From Pyxidicoccus caerfyrddinensis (lineage in GTDB: Bacteria > Myxococcota > Myxococcia > Myxococcales > Myxococcaceae): DNA of 64,000 bases. Shown piece after piece: positions 49,318 through 58,351 of this stretch; the stretch's first letter is position 1; every line of letters starts with the position of its first letter. Position numbers and translations under genes: made by a program. The DNA is taken from NCBI RefSeq assembly GCF_010894405.1, contig NZ_JAAIYA010000012.1, forward strand, positions 73,444 to 137,443, written 5' to 3'. Under the pieces are notes generated by a model. It had not been told where the DNA came from and ran no database searches. It was given only the letters and a program-made list of their open reading frames with translations.

Positions 49318-52300
49318 TCAGCGGTCCGCCGGAGTGGCGCGGCCCTGCGTGGTGCTCTTCTTGCCCGACGGGCCGGCGGCCACCGTGGTGCCGACGCCGA
49401 ACACCAGGTCGTCACGGTCGTTGTAGCTGCCGGAGACGCAGGCGCTGCTGGCCGTGCCGCCGTAGCGGAACTGCGCGCGGATGGCGTGCGTGCCCGCCGT
49501 CGCGCCCAGGTTGAACGTGTGCGTGAAGACACGCGCCACGCCGCCCGCGGTGCAGGCCTGGTTGGTGGTCAGCGTCGTCCAGGCCGGAGTCCCGGCGTTG
49601 GTCGTGTAGTACAGGTCCAGCGCATCCGTGGTGCCCCAGCACCAGGCCGTCACTTCCACCGTCACCTGCTTGCCGACGGCGAACGCGCCCTGGTCCACCG
49701 TCTTGATGACCACCCGGTCGATGCTCTCGTCGGAGTGGTACGTGCCGGTGCTGCCGTCCGCGCACGAGTCGGCGATGGTGTTGGGCTGGTTGGGCTCGGC
49801 GCCGCCGGACAGCGTGCCGCGGCCGTTGACCAGCGTGGTGCCCGTGTCGCAGCCGCACACCGTGCCGCAGGTCGGAGCCTGGCGGGCGGTGTCGAAGGCG
49901 GCGGCGACCGGCGTGCACACGTTGGTGGTGGTGAAGCTGTTCGTGGCGCTGTAGGCGCTCGTGCCGCAGCTGTCCCCCGCGCGGGCCCGCCAGTAGTACA
50001 CGGTGGAGCTGGAGAGGGCCGGCGTCACCGTCCAGTTGCTGGACGACAGCGCGGTGTTGGAGCGCACCACGTTGGTGAACGCGGAGTCGGTGGCGACCTG
50101 CACCTCATAGCGGGAGGCACCCGTCACGTCGCTCCAGTCGAGCGCCGCGGAGGTGGCGACGCCCGTGGCCCCGTTGGCCGGGGTGGACAGCGTGGGCGCG
50201 GCCAGGGCGACGCAGCCGCGCGTGGTGAACGAGAACGTCGAGGACCAGGCCCCGACGCCGCCGCACGAGTTCTTCGCGCGGGCGCGCCAGTAGTACGTGG
50301 TGGTGGTGTTGAGCGCGGGCGACACCGTCCAGGTGCTCGTCGCCAGCGTGGTGGCGGTGGCCACGACGTTGGTGAAGGCGGAGTCGGTGGCGACCTGCAC
50401 CTCGTAGTTGGCGGCACCCGACACGTCCGCCCAGTCCAGGACCGCGAGGGGCTCGACGCCGGTGGCGCCGTTGGCGGGCGTGGACAGCGTGGCGGCGCCC
50501 GGCGCGGTGCAGGCCGGCGTGGCGCAGCTGCACGTGCTGGCGCGGCCGTAGCACGCGTTCGAGGAGGCCGGGACGACGGAGTAGCAGTACTGCCGGCCGT
50601 TGGCGACCTCACCGTCGACGTAGCTGGTGCCGGTGACGGTGGCGATCTTCGCCTTGCCGAAGTCACAGCCGGCGAAGCCCTCCGTCTTCATCACCCAGTA
50701 CTCGGAGGCGCCCGCGGAGGCCGTCCAGTTGAGGGACACCTGGCCGTCGCCCGCCGTCGCGGTGTGCGTGGGGGCGGTGGTGGGGCCGGCGGAGCAGCCG
50801 CCGTTGGTCACGGCCGGCGTGGTGCAGGCGATGTTGTGGCGGTTGTACGCGGCGTAGATGGCCGTCATGTGCGGCGTGCCGTCGGCCAGGTTGCCGTTGT
50901 CGTCGTCCGCGGCCAGCCACTGCATGTAGCCGTTGGTGGCGCCACAGCCGTCGGAGGTGCCGGCGGTGCAGTTGCAGCCGTGCCACGTGCCGATGTTGCC
51001 GCTGCCCTGGTAGAAGATCTTGTTCGCGGTGATGAACGCCGTGTTGGAGTCCATGTTGAAGGGCGCCGCCGTCAAGTCACGCGTGACGAGGTCCCAGGCA
51101 GCCTGGCGCGCGGGGGACGCGGCGCAGTGCACCTGACGGCCGCAGGGGCCGGTGCTGGCGCTGCACATGGGGCACACGAAGTTCTGCGGGGTGGCCGGGA
51201 CGTTGTTCACGCTGGCCGCCCAGTCCGCGTCGCGCACGCCGGAACACTTCGTGTTGCACCACGACTGGCCGCTAACTTGCGACTCCTGCTGGTTGTAGCC
51301 GGAGCCGTCCGGCGTCTGGCCGCAGCCGCGGTCGCTGGTCTGGAAGAAGCCGTAGCCCACGCAGGAGGTCTGCAGGCGGTAGATGGCCGCGATGTCCGCG
51401 TAGCCCTCGGAGGAGTTGGACAGGGTGCCGTTGGCATCGAAGTTGTCCATGCCGTGGCCCCACTCGTGGTCGAACACGGCGCCAATCTCGCCCGTGTTCC
51501 GGCAGCCACCGCCGCTGCGGTAGAAGTTGACCGTCGAGCCGTTCCAGAAGGCGTTGCAGGTGCTGGCGATGTTGACGTTGGACGTCAGCTGCCCCTGCAG
51601 CCAGGTGTTGGCGGGGAGCCAGCCGCGGGCCTGCTCCTTCAGCTTGCCCAGCTCGTAGAAGCTGGAGCGCGACGCGGCCGTGTTGCCCGCGGAGGTGCCG
51701 GCGGGCACGGTGCAGTCGTGGTCGTTGTTGACGCCGCCCAGGTTGAGGTTGCCCGTGCTGGTGCTGACGCTCACCGCGCCGCAGCTGTCGCTCACGCGGA
51801 CGTACTTGCCGGCCAGCGTGGTGGTGGTGGTGCCGGAGCTGTAGTTGTAGATGCCCGCGCCGTCCGTGAAGTTGTTGGGCGAGGCCAGGCCCGTGTTGGC
51901 CCAGGGCATGGGCGTGTTCGCCTGCAGGGTGCCGCACACGGTGTTGTTGGCGCAGGTGCCGATGTTGGTGGAGGGGTAGACGCCGCCGGTGTACTGCGCG
52001 TCGAAGTAGTGGTTGTCGTCCTCGATGGCGATGACCTCGCCGGTGAGCGCGTCCACCGTCACCTTCCAGCGCTGCTGGGCGTTGGGGTCCTGGAAGCCGT
52101 AGGCGTAGACGAGCTGGTGCTCGTAGCCGGTGCCGACGGCGCCGCTGAAGGCCTCACCCTGGCGGGCGACGGGGGCGACCTCGAGCACGGGCTGCTGCCA
52201 CAGGTCCTGCACGGCGGGGGCGAAGCCGACGAAGCTGGCGCCGGCGGACAGCGCGTCCGCGGGGCCGAAGGCGGCCTTCGTGTCGATGCCCACGTTGGCC

Positions 52301-52893
52301 CAGGCTTCAGTCCCCAGGAGGATGAGGTTGCCGTGGCTGATGGTGGCGGCCACGCGGCCGTGGCGCACGGCGATGCCGTTCACCTGCTGGGGAATGTGCA
52401 CCTGCCACAGGTGCTCGCTGACCTGCATCACCTTCGGCTGACCCAGCTGCATCAGGTCGATGTTGAAGGCGGCCTGGTTGTCCGCGATGAACTTGAGGAC
52501 CAGGTCCTCGACGACGCTGGCGTCCACGTCCGCGACGGAGCGGCCAATGGACTCGCGCACCGCGTCCAGCGTCACCTTGTTGTTGAAGCCGTTACCCGGG
52601 ATGAGGGGGATGGAGCCCTGCACGGCCGTGGGCGAGCCGGTGCGCGGGTCGATGTAGACGTTGAAGTCCTTGCCATTCTTCGCGAAGAACGTGTCCCACG
52701 CGTCCTCCGTGGTCGCGCTCATGTTGCGGCGCGCCGTGTCCAGCGGGACGTTCTGGATGGGCAGGTACAGGTCGGGTTTGAAGAAGGCCTTGCCGGCGAT
52801 GGCACTCTGCCCGCTCTGCGGGGGCTGGAGTGCCCAGCTCGCTGCTCCCAGGAGCAGGACGAGACATGCTGCTGACACCTTGGTGTGGCGCAT
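49318..52893 (-). CDS. Secreted zinc metalloprotease with propeptide and fibronectin-III-like domains
   Basis: A 1191-residue secreted protease. The signal peptide (MRHTKVSAACLVLLLGAASWA) is followed by a fungalysin/thermolysin-type propeptide (about 100-290; VRHGRVAATISHGNLILLG, RWKVTVDALTGEVIAIEDDN). The catalytic zinc motif is H476-E-W-G-H480 in FDHEWGHGMDNFD, with a downstream Glu in SSEGYADIAAIYRL. A Cys-rich stretch follows, then fibronectin-III-like modules, two of them near-identical (STPANGATGV...LDW.DV.GA..YEVQVATDSAFTNVV). A C-terminal beta domain contains SDESIDRVVIKTVDQGAFAVG. AGGAG stands 7 bases before the ATG at 52893. Such proteases are typical myxobacterial predation enzymes. 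The 266-bp upstream gap is AT-richer and holds a GGGAATTCCC palindrome (52996-53005) of unknown meaning. Confidence 0.92.
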   Translation of the reverse strand: MRHTKVSAACLVLLLGAASWALQPPQSGQSAIAGKAFFKPDLYLPIQNVPLDTARRNMSATTEDAWDTFFAKNGKDFNVYIDPRTGSPTAVQGSIPLIPGNGFNNKVTLDAVRESIGRSVADVDASVVEDLVLKFIADNQAAFNIDLMQLGQPKVMQVSEHLWQVHIPQQVNGIAVRHGRVAATISHGNLILLGTEAWANVGIDTKAAFGPADALSAGASFVGFAPAVQDLWQQPVLEVAPVARQGEAFSGAVGTGYEHQLVYAYGFQDPNAQQRWKVTVDALTGEVIAIEDDNHYFDAQYTGGVYPSTNIGTCANNTVCGTLQANTPMPWANTGLASPNNFTDGAGIYNYSSGTTTTTLAGKYVRVSDSCGAVSVSTSTGNLNLGGVNNDHDCTVPAGTSAGNTAASRSSFYELGKLKEQARGWLPANTWLQGQLTSNVNIASTCNAFWNGSTVNFYRSGGGCRNTGEIGAVFDHEWGHGMDNFDANGTLSNSSEGYADIAAIYRLQTSCVGYGFFQTSDRGCGQTPDGSGYNQQESQVSGQSWCNTKCSGVRDADWAASVNNVPATPQNFVCPMCSASTGPCGRQVHCAASPARQAAWDLVTRDLTAAPFNMDSNTAFITANKIFYQGSGNIGTWHGCNCTAGTSDGCGATNGYMQWLAADDDNGNLADGTPHMTAIYAAYNRHNIACTTPAVTNGGCSAGPTTAPTHTATAGDGQVSLNWTASAGASEYWVMKTEGFAGCDFGKAKIATVTGTSYVDGEVANGRQYCYSVVPASSNACYGRASTCSCATPACTAPGAATLSTPANGATGVEPLAVLDWADVSGAANYEVQVATDSAFTNVVATATTLATSTWTVSPALNTTTTYYWRARAKNSCGGVGAWSSTFSFTTRGCVALAAPTLSTPANGATGVATSAALDWSDVTGASRYEVQVATDSAFTNVVRSNTALSSSNWTVTPALSSSTVYYWRARAGDSCGTSAYSATNSFTTTNVCTPVAAAFDTARQAPTCGTVCGCDTGTTLVNGRGTLSGGAEPNQPNTIADSCADGSTGTYHSDESIDRVVIKTVDQGAFAVGKQVTVEVTAWCWGTTDALDLYYTTNAGTPAWTTLTTNQACTAGGVARVFTHTFNLGATAGTHAIRAQFRYGGTASSACVSGSYNDRDDLVFGVGTTVAAGPSGKKSTTQGRATPADR

Positions 52894-53159
52894 GCGTTTC
52901 TCCTCTGCGGGGTCTGTGGGGTTACGGACCCGAGCAGGCTCCACGGACGGAGCCCGGAGAACGCCTTAGCGGCCCTGAAACAAAAACTGAATCCGGGGAA
53001 TTCCCAGGCATGCGGACAAAAGCCGCAGGCCAAGGAAATCAAGGGGTAGGAGTGTTAAGTGGCGAACGGTTCCGCAGACGGATTGTGAAAATGACCCTGC
53101 CCTGGAGCATGAATCGGTATCGTGCGGATGGATTTTTATTGACGGGCTGATTCTCGCCG

Positions 53160-54656
53160 CTAGCGCGGCCAGATGCGCACCCAGTCGTCCTGGATGAGCT
53201 TGCCGCTCGCGCTATCGGTGCTGCCGCTGGCCATGAAGCCGCGCGGCGCGCCGAGCGCGAGGGCACCGGCCTCCACCCACAACAGCAGCAGCGCGGCGGC
53301 GGCGAAGGCGGGCAGCCGCGGAGCCAGCGCTGGCCTGCGCGCGGCGAGGGCGACGAGCGGAAGCAGGAGCAGCGGGAGGAGCGCGGGGAAGATGGCGAGC
53401 AGGCCGCGCGTGTAGCCGAAGAAGGCGAGGGTGATGAGGGCGCGGTGCAGCACCACCGCGGTGAAGAGGGCGTACGTGCGCCACGGTGGCAGGAGCGACA
53501 GCGCGGCGCCCGCCAGGAGCAGCAGGAGCAGCGGCCACTTCAGCCAGGCGCCCTCGGGGACGAAGAGGTCCACGGGCGCGCGGTTGCCGCTCAGGCCCGA
53601 GGGCAGGTTGGACGCGCCGAAGCCCAGGCCCAGGCCGTCCAGCCACCGGTCGAGCTTGGCCACGCAGAGGCGGGCCGCGTCGGCGGGGTGCTCGCGCATC
53701 CACTCCAGCCCTTGCGCGTAGCCGTGCAGCAACAGGCGGCGCTGGGCGGGGTTGGACACGTCCAGGTTGCCGTCCTGGCCGAGCCGGTTGACGGAGTCCG
53801 GCGTGAAGCCGCCGGTGGCCCCGGCGTGGTTGGCCATGGCGAAGTTGATGGGGCCGTAGACGGTGACGGGGGCCAGCTCCGGCAGCGGCTCCAGCTCCGG
53901 CGTGCGCGCGTTGATGTCCGCCAGCACGCGCGCGTTGTGGACGGCCCACGGCGCCAGGACGAGCGCGGTGACGAGCACCGCCGCGCCCCAGCGCACCGCC
54001 AGCGCGGGCAGCGGCGTCTTCCCCCGGTACAGCCACGCCCACGCGAGCAGGAAGGGCCAGAGGTAGAGGTGCTCGGCGCGGGTGAGCGAGCCAAGCCCCA
54101 TGACGGCGCCCAGCAGCACGGCGCCGCCCCACGACGGCCCGGCGCGGTGCTTCAGCATCAGCGCGCAGGTGGCGGACAGGAAGAGGGCGTAGAGCACCTC
54201 ATTGCTGTACGTGGTGGAGAGTACCAGCCAGCCGAAGCTGGACGCGAAGAGGGCCGCGCCGAGGAGGCTCCAGCCGGTGCCGAGCACCCGGCGCCACCAT
54301 GCCCACGTCAGGGCCACCGTGGCCGAGTTCAGCACCGCGAGCACGAGCTTGTACGGGTACGCGCTGCCCTGCGGCTCACCCATGAGGCGGTAGAGCAGCC
54401 CCAGGCACCAGGGGAACAGGGGCGGGTGGTAGGGCAGGGTGGCCTGCGCCGGCTTCTCCCGTGCCCAGTCCACCGCGTACGAGTGGAAGAAGCGCGAGTC
54501 GCCGTAGAAGAAGATGGAGAAGGGCCAGGTCCGGTCCGGTGACGACTGGAGGTAGAGCCAGCGCAGGAGCAGGCTCAGGCCGAACGTCGCCGCGACACCC
54601 AGTGCCACCGGGTGCCGCGTCCACAACTGCCGCGCGCTGTTGAAGAGCCGGTGCAT
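53160..54656 (-). CDS. GT39-like (dolichyl-phosphate-mannose transferase type) membrane protein
   Basis: A 498-residue polytopic membrane protein with about ten or more helices and a C-terminal periplasmic tail. It resembles glycosyltransferase family 39/ArnT-like enzymes, which move a sugar from a lipid phosphate carrier. The first loop has an acidic residue in FFYGDSRFFHSYAVDWARE followed by YHPPLFPWCLGLLYRLMG, the usual place of the catalytic Asp and of the PPLxPxL motif. Later helices include TRAEHLYLWPFLLAWAWLY and FFGYTRGLLAIFPALLPLLLLPLVALAA. The acceptor is unknown. The frame is open to 54758, but the ATG at 54656 (MHRLFNSARQLWTRHPVALG) gives a normal cytoplasmic start. Confidence 0.82.
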   Translation of the reverse strand: MHRLFNSARQLWTRHPVALGVAATFGLSLLLRWLYLQSSPDRTWPFSIFFYGDSRFFHSYAVDWAREKPAQATLPYHPPLFPWCLGLLYRLMGEPQGSAYPYKLVLAVLNSATVALTWAWWRRVLGTGWSLLGAALFASSFGWLVLSTTYSNEVLYALFLSATCALMLKHRAGPSWGGAVLLGAVMGLGSLTRAEHLYLWPFLLAWAWLYRGKTPLPALAVRWGAAVLVTALVLAPWAVHNARVLADINARTPELEPLPELAPVTVYGPINFAMANHAGATGGFTPDSVNRLGQDGNLDVSNPAQRRLLLHGYAQGLEWMREHPADAARLCVAKLDRWLDGLGLGFGASNLPSGLSGNRAPVDLFVPEGAWLKWPLLLLLLAGAALSLLPPWRTYALFTAVVLHRALITLAFFGYTRGLLAIFPALLPLLLLPLVALAARRPALAPRLPAFAAAALLLLWVEAGALALGAPRGFMASGSTDSASGKLIQDDWVRIWPR

Positions 54657-54754
54657 GCCAACCCCCAGGTCCGGAGGCCTACTGTAGACGCGCCGGGGCG
54701 CTCCAGCGCGACTTTGGGCGCTACGGCTCCTCGTTCCGCTCCCCGCCAGGGCTG

Positions 54755-55387
54755 TCAATCATTGACATTGAAGCCAGAATTCTCCTTCGCGCGTTTCGCG
54801 GCCTCGTCTCGTTCAGCCTTCGCATCCTCCTCCGTCATCTGGCATTGCTTGATCACCTTGTCGTCCCGGAGACGGGTGACGATGGCCCGAGCGAGCCGTT
54901 GGCCGGAAATGATGTTGTCGGCGTACAGGGCCTTGGTCCTGAAGTCGAACTTCGAATACGTGTGCCAATACGAGGTGTTCTTCGCGGCATTGAGCAACGT
55001 CAGTTCGAAGTCCAGCTCGTTCCTCTGGCTGAAGTTACTGAGGTTCACGGTCACCGTGCCACCCCCGGTGTCTTTGATCACGAGCACCGAGTCCGGCTGG
55101 AACCGGGCACTCGCCGTGTTGAGATTCTCCACGGTGTTGTCATCGGTGTGCATTACCTCGCTCTTGATGCCGCACCGGGTGAATTCCTTCCGCAAGGTGG
55201 ACTCGAACGCTCCATACAGTGTCGCGTCCAGCTCGTTGCTCTTCATTCTGGCGACTACGAAGACCCGCGCCACCGTCGGAGGTGCGTCATCCCAGCTCGT
55301 CGTCGTATTGAAGAAGTTGGCGCTCGCACAGCCGCTCGCACTCAGCGCCATGACCGCGAGAGCGCAGCCCCTCACTTTCCCACGCAT
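54755..55387 (-). CDS. Lipoprotein of unknown function
   Basis: A 210-residue lipoprotein (signal MRGKVRGCALAVMALSASGC). The mature domain has a repeated strand-helix pattern (TVARVFVVARMKSNELDATLYGAFESTLRKEFTRCGI; DSVLVIKDTGGGTVTVNLSNFSQRNELDFELTLLN) similar to DUF4136-like or other secreted alpha/beta lipoproteins; no family is firmly recognised. It ends in a highly charged helix (EEDAKAERDEAAKRAKEN). Codons are less G/C-biased than the neighbours (many AAT, ATT, GAA), hinting at recent arrival. GGAGGAG precedes the ATG at 55387. Confidence 0.78.
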   Translation of the reverse strand: MRGKVRGCALAVMALSASGCASANFFNTTTSWDDAPPTVARVFVVARMKSNELDATLYGAFESTLRKEFTRCGIKSEVMHTDDNTVENLNTASARFQPDSVLVIKDTGGGTVTVNLSNFSQRNELDFELTLLNAAKNTSYWHTYSKFDFRTKALYADNIISGQRLARAIVTRLRDDKVIKQCQMTEEDAKAERDEAAKRAKENSGFNVND

Positions 55388-55545
55388 GGTACAGGCTCCT
55401 CCATGGCCGTCCCCACACGGCCTTGCTCCGGAAGCAGTATAGGCGGAGTGGGAGCACGCTCGAGGGGCGGCGGGCTGGAGAGGCGGCCGGTGGCGGCAGG
55501 ATCGTGCGCCGTGCCGGTGACGCACGCGTCCCGTAGACTCGTGCC

Positions 55546-56634
55546 ATGGACTTCAACATCGGTGACGAGGTGCGCAAGCAGATCGAGGAGGCCTTCCGCA
55601 AGCGCGGACGGGTCACCCTCATCATCGCGGGCCGCAGCGGCGTGGGAAAGAGCACGCTCATCAACGCCATCTTCCACGGGCGCATCGCGGAGACGGGCCA
55701 GGGCCGCCCCGTCACCCAGGAGGCGCGCGAGTACACCAAGGAAGGCATCCCCGTCACCCTCATCGACACGCGCGGCCTGGAGATGGCGGGCTTCCGTGAC
55801 ACGGTGAAGGAGCTCGAGGAACTGGTTCGCTCGCGCGCCCGGGATGAGGACGCGGGACGCCATGTCCACGTCGCCTGGCTGTGCATCGGCGAGGACTCCC
55901 GGCGCGTGGAGGACGGCGACATCCAGGTGTGCGAGATGCTCGCCCGCTACGTCCCCGTGGTGGCCGTGGTCACCAAGGCCCGGAGCGACCAGGGGTTCCG
56001 TGACGAGGTGCAACGGCTGCTGCCCCAGGCGCGCAATGTCATGCGGGTGCGCGCGCTCACGGAGACGGATGACGAAGGCCACACGCTCCAGCCGCGCGGG
56101 CTGACCGAGCTGGTGGACATCACGATGGAGCTGGTCCCCGAGGCCCAGCGCAACGCCTTCGCCGCCGCCCAGCGCGTGAGCATCGAGCAGAAGCGCAAGC
56201 GCGCCCACGGCATCGTCCTGGGCGCCGCCACCACCGCCGCCGCCATAGGAGGGCTCAACCCCCTCCCTTTTGCTGATGCGGCCCTCCTCGTCCCCCTCCA
56301 GGTGGGGATGCTGGCGGGCGTCAGCAGTGTCTTCGGCCTGCCCCTCACCGAGGCGTTTCTCACCACGCTGGTGAGCTCGGCCGTCACGGGACTGGGGGCC
56401 ACCTTCACGGGCCAGTCCCTCGTCTCCGGGATGCTCAAGCTGCTGCCGGGGGCTGGCACCCTGGTGGGGGGCCTCATCTCCGCCTCCGTGGCCGCCAGCC
56501 TCACCACCCTGTTCGGGGAGGCCTACGTCGCGGTCCTCGCCCGCCTCATGCAGCAGCGCGCAGGCGGCTTTCCCACCGCGGACGAGGTGGCCCAGGCCTT
56601 CAAGGAAGAGCTGGTCGGCCGCCAGAAGGCGTGA
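55546..56634 (+). CDS. Era/YcjF-like GTPase with DUF697 domain
   Basis: A 362-residue protein with an N-terminal GTPase domain and a C-terminal DUF697 domain, as in the YcjX/YcjF group. G1 is GRSGVGKSTLINAIF (about 29-43), G3 is IDTRG, and the G4 position reads TKAR, departing from the usual NKxD. The C-terminal part has two hydrophobic stretches (ATTAAAIGGLNPLPFADAALLVPLQVGMLAGVSSVFGL; LPGAGTLVGGLISASVAASLTTLFG) that probably enter or touch the membrane. The change at G4 makes its nucleotide choice uncertain. It may act in envelope stress or membrane remodelling, as suggested for relatives. It starts with ATG 55546, divergent from the lipoprotein gene. Confidence 0.85.
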   Translation: MDFNIGDEVRKQIEEAFRKRGRVTLIIAGRSGVGKSTLINAIFHGRIAETGQGRPVTQEAREYTKEGIPVTLIDTRGLEMAGFRDTVKELEELVRSRARDEDAGRHVHVAWLCIGEDSRRVEDGDIQVCEMLARYVPVVAVVTKARSDQGFRDEVQRLLPQARNVMRVRALTETDDEGHTLQPRGLTELVDITMELVPEAQRNAFAAAQRVSIEQKRKRAHGIVLGAATTAAAIGGLNPLPFADAALLVPLQVGMLAGVSSVFGLPLTEAFLTTLVSSAVTGLGATFTGQSLVSGMLKLLPGAGTLVGGLISASVAASLTTLFGEAYVAVLARLMQQRAGGFPTADEVAQAFKEELVGRQKA

Positions 56635-56705
56635 AGCGAGCCGGCTCGGGACGCCACTGAGCAACGAGAGGTCGAACGCTCCTGGATGAGCCCGCGACGG
56701 GAAGA

Positions 56706-57932
56706 TCACGCGGTCGCCGGCGTGAGCATCTTCGTCGCGTCCACATGCCACGGTGCGCCCCCCTGGGGCAGGACTGCGATGCTCGCGGCGCTCGGGTACG
56801 CCGGTGTCGTGGCGAAGTTCAGCGAGCTCAGATCGATCATCGTGAGAATCCCGCTGAACGCAGACATGAAGTAGTACTTGCGATGGGTGTGGTCGCGTAC
56901 GCACGTCCACATCGTGTAGTCGCCGTACGTGGTCGTGTACGAGGGCGGCGTCGTGGCTGGAGTGCCCGTCGTGGACGGCGAGTCCTCCACCGTTTCCAGC
57001 AACATCCCGTACGGCGTCCCCATGCAGATCTGCGTGAGCTGCAGCGCGACCATGACCGCGGTCTGCTCTGGACCGGCGAAGCCGGGCGGGTTCTTCTGCG
57101 GCGGCGCCGTCCGAAAGACGCCTGGCGCCGGCAGCCAGCCCCTGCCATCCCCCGGGAGCTGGCTGATGCCCTGCGACAGGATGGTTGCCCTGACGAATCG
57201 CGAGGCGGACAGCGAGTCTCCGGGCAGTCCGACCAGACCGCCCCCAACAGGATTGCCGGCACCCGAGGCGGAGGTGCCGCTGCCGACGAGCGTCAGGTTG
57301 AAATAGTTTTTGACGTTCGTCAGCTGCCAGTCGTAGGTCGGCCAGTTGGTCATGACGCCGTTGGTGCACGTGTAGACGTTGGGCTTGCCCCCGATGAACT
57401 CGATGACGGCGCTCCGACCGGTTCTGTCCGTCACGATGTAGTGCAGCGGGACATAGAAATGCTCTCCCGGCAAAGGCCCGACGACGGTGATGTTCTGAAA
57501 GGCTGACAGGAAGTCTTCAACCAGCGCGAAGTTGCCGAGGATCCACGCGGGAAAATCCAGGAACGACACCTGATTGCGCTGCGTCCCAATGTGGCCGTAC
57601 TCGGTACCGGGGGCGAGCCACAGCGCTCCGACGGACAGCCCCTCGCTGTTGATTCCGTCGTTGAAGGTCGGCAGGGAGCTCCAGTTGCTCCCGGAGGGGG
57701 CGATCCCCACGAAGCCAAAAGGATTGGTCCAATGGAGCGTCGTCCATTCCTTGACGGCCGCAATGGGAGTGACCGGGTGCAGCGGCCAGTGCTGCTTGCT
57801 CGGCATGACGTAGACGCTCTGCTCGATTACTCCCGGCATCTCCATCGCTCTCGCGCTCACGAACATCCGCGCCGCGTCTGGGGCTCTCTGACCGGGATTG
57901 GAGGGGACGCTGATCATCAGGTTCGTGCACAT
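56706..57932 (-). CDS. Choloylglycine-hydrolase family (linear amide C-N hydrolase)
   Basis: A 408-residue Ntn hydrolase of the choloylglycine hydrolase/penicillin V acylase family. The N-terminal Met is followed at once by the nucleophile C2 (MCTNLM), freed by Met removal. Other family positions are present: R28 in SARAME, Asn in FNDGINSEGL, Asn in GVMTNWPTYDWQL, and Arg in SASRFVRAT. Members cleave bile-salt amides, penicillin V or acyl-homoserine lactones; here a signal-quenching or acyl-amide role is possible but unproven. There is no signal peptide. AGGGA precedes the ATG at 57932. The codon use has AGA, GTA, ATT and TTT, unlike the neighbours, which suggests transfer. Confidence 0.87.
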   Translation of the reverse strand: MCTNLMISVPSNPGQRAPDAARMFVSARAMEMPGVIEQSVYVMPSKQHWPLHPVTPIAAVKEWTTLHWTNPFGFVGIAPSGSNWSSLPTFNDGINSEGLSVGALWLAPGTEYGHIGTQRNQVSFLDFPAWILGNFALVEDFLSAFQNITVVGPLPGEHFYVPLHYIVTDRTGRSAVIEFIGGKPNVYTCTNGVMTNWPTYDWQLTNVKNYFNLTLVGSGTSASGAGNPVGGGLVGLPGDSLSASRFVRATILSQGISQLPGDGRGWLPAPGVFRTAPPQKNPPGFAGPEQTAVMVALQLTQICMGTPYGMLLETVEDSPSTTGTPATTPPSYTTTYGDYTMWTCVRDHTHRKYYFMSAFSGILTMIDLSSLNFATTPAYPSAASIAVLPQGGAPWHVDATKMLTPATA

Positions 57933-58140
57933 TCCCTATCCGACGGCGAGGCCGCTCAATACGTGAAAAGAAAAGTGACACACCCAGAAGGGCGAAGCGC
58001 GTCGTGGAGGGTTGCTGACGTGTGCCACCAGGGCCGTGCGCCGCGTCGCCCCTGGCCAGACGCCTGGGCTCCGGGCCCCGGCTCGAAGGCGCGAATCGGC
58101 GTCTGCTGGAAGACGCGGGGGCCGCCTACGCCCATGTCGA

Positions 58141-58251
58141 GTGGGCGTGAGTCTCCGGTCCGTGACACCGAGCGTGCAGAAGCTCTTCAAGCTGGTGGGC
58201 TTCTGGGCGCTCCTGCTCGTGATGTACGCGCTCTTCTCCCGGCCGAAGTAG
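58141..58251 (+). CDS. Small single-helix membrane protein
   Basis: A 36-residue open frame ending in PSVQKLFKLVGFWALLLVMYALFSRPK and TAG. It has one clear membrane helix flanked by basic residues, typical of small membrane proteins. GTG at 58141, 58147 or 58162 could start it; no strong ribosome site. Shorter than most automatic gene calls. Confidence 0.4.
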   Translation: MGVSLRSVTPSVQKLFKLVGFWALLLVMYALFSRPK

Positions 58252-58351
58252 TCCTGTCGAGAACTGGCGGACCCCCTCCGGCGGAGCCCCCTTCACGGAC
58301 CCTGGGCAATGCCATCCGGCGCCCACCCGTCGTGGTGTATGTTCCAGGCAC

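Noticed and set aside
49486..52875. Plus-strand open frame of 1129 codons
   Set aside because: Antisense to the metalloprotease, whose signal peptide, HEWGH site and repeats are unmistakable.
52996..53005. GGGAATTCCC palindrome as an operator for the metalloprotease
   Set aside because: A ten-base palindrome occurs by chance often enough, and no regulator is nearby.
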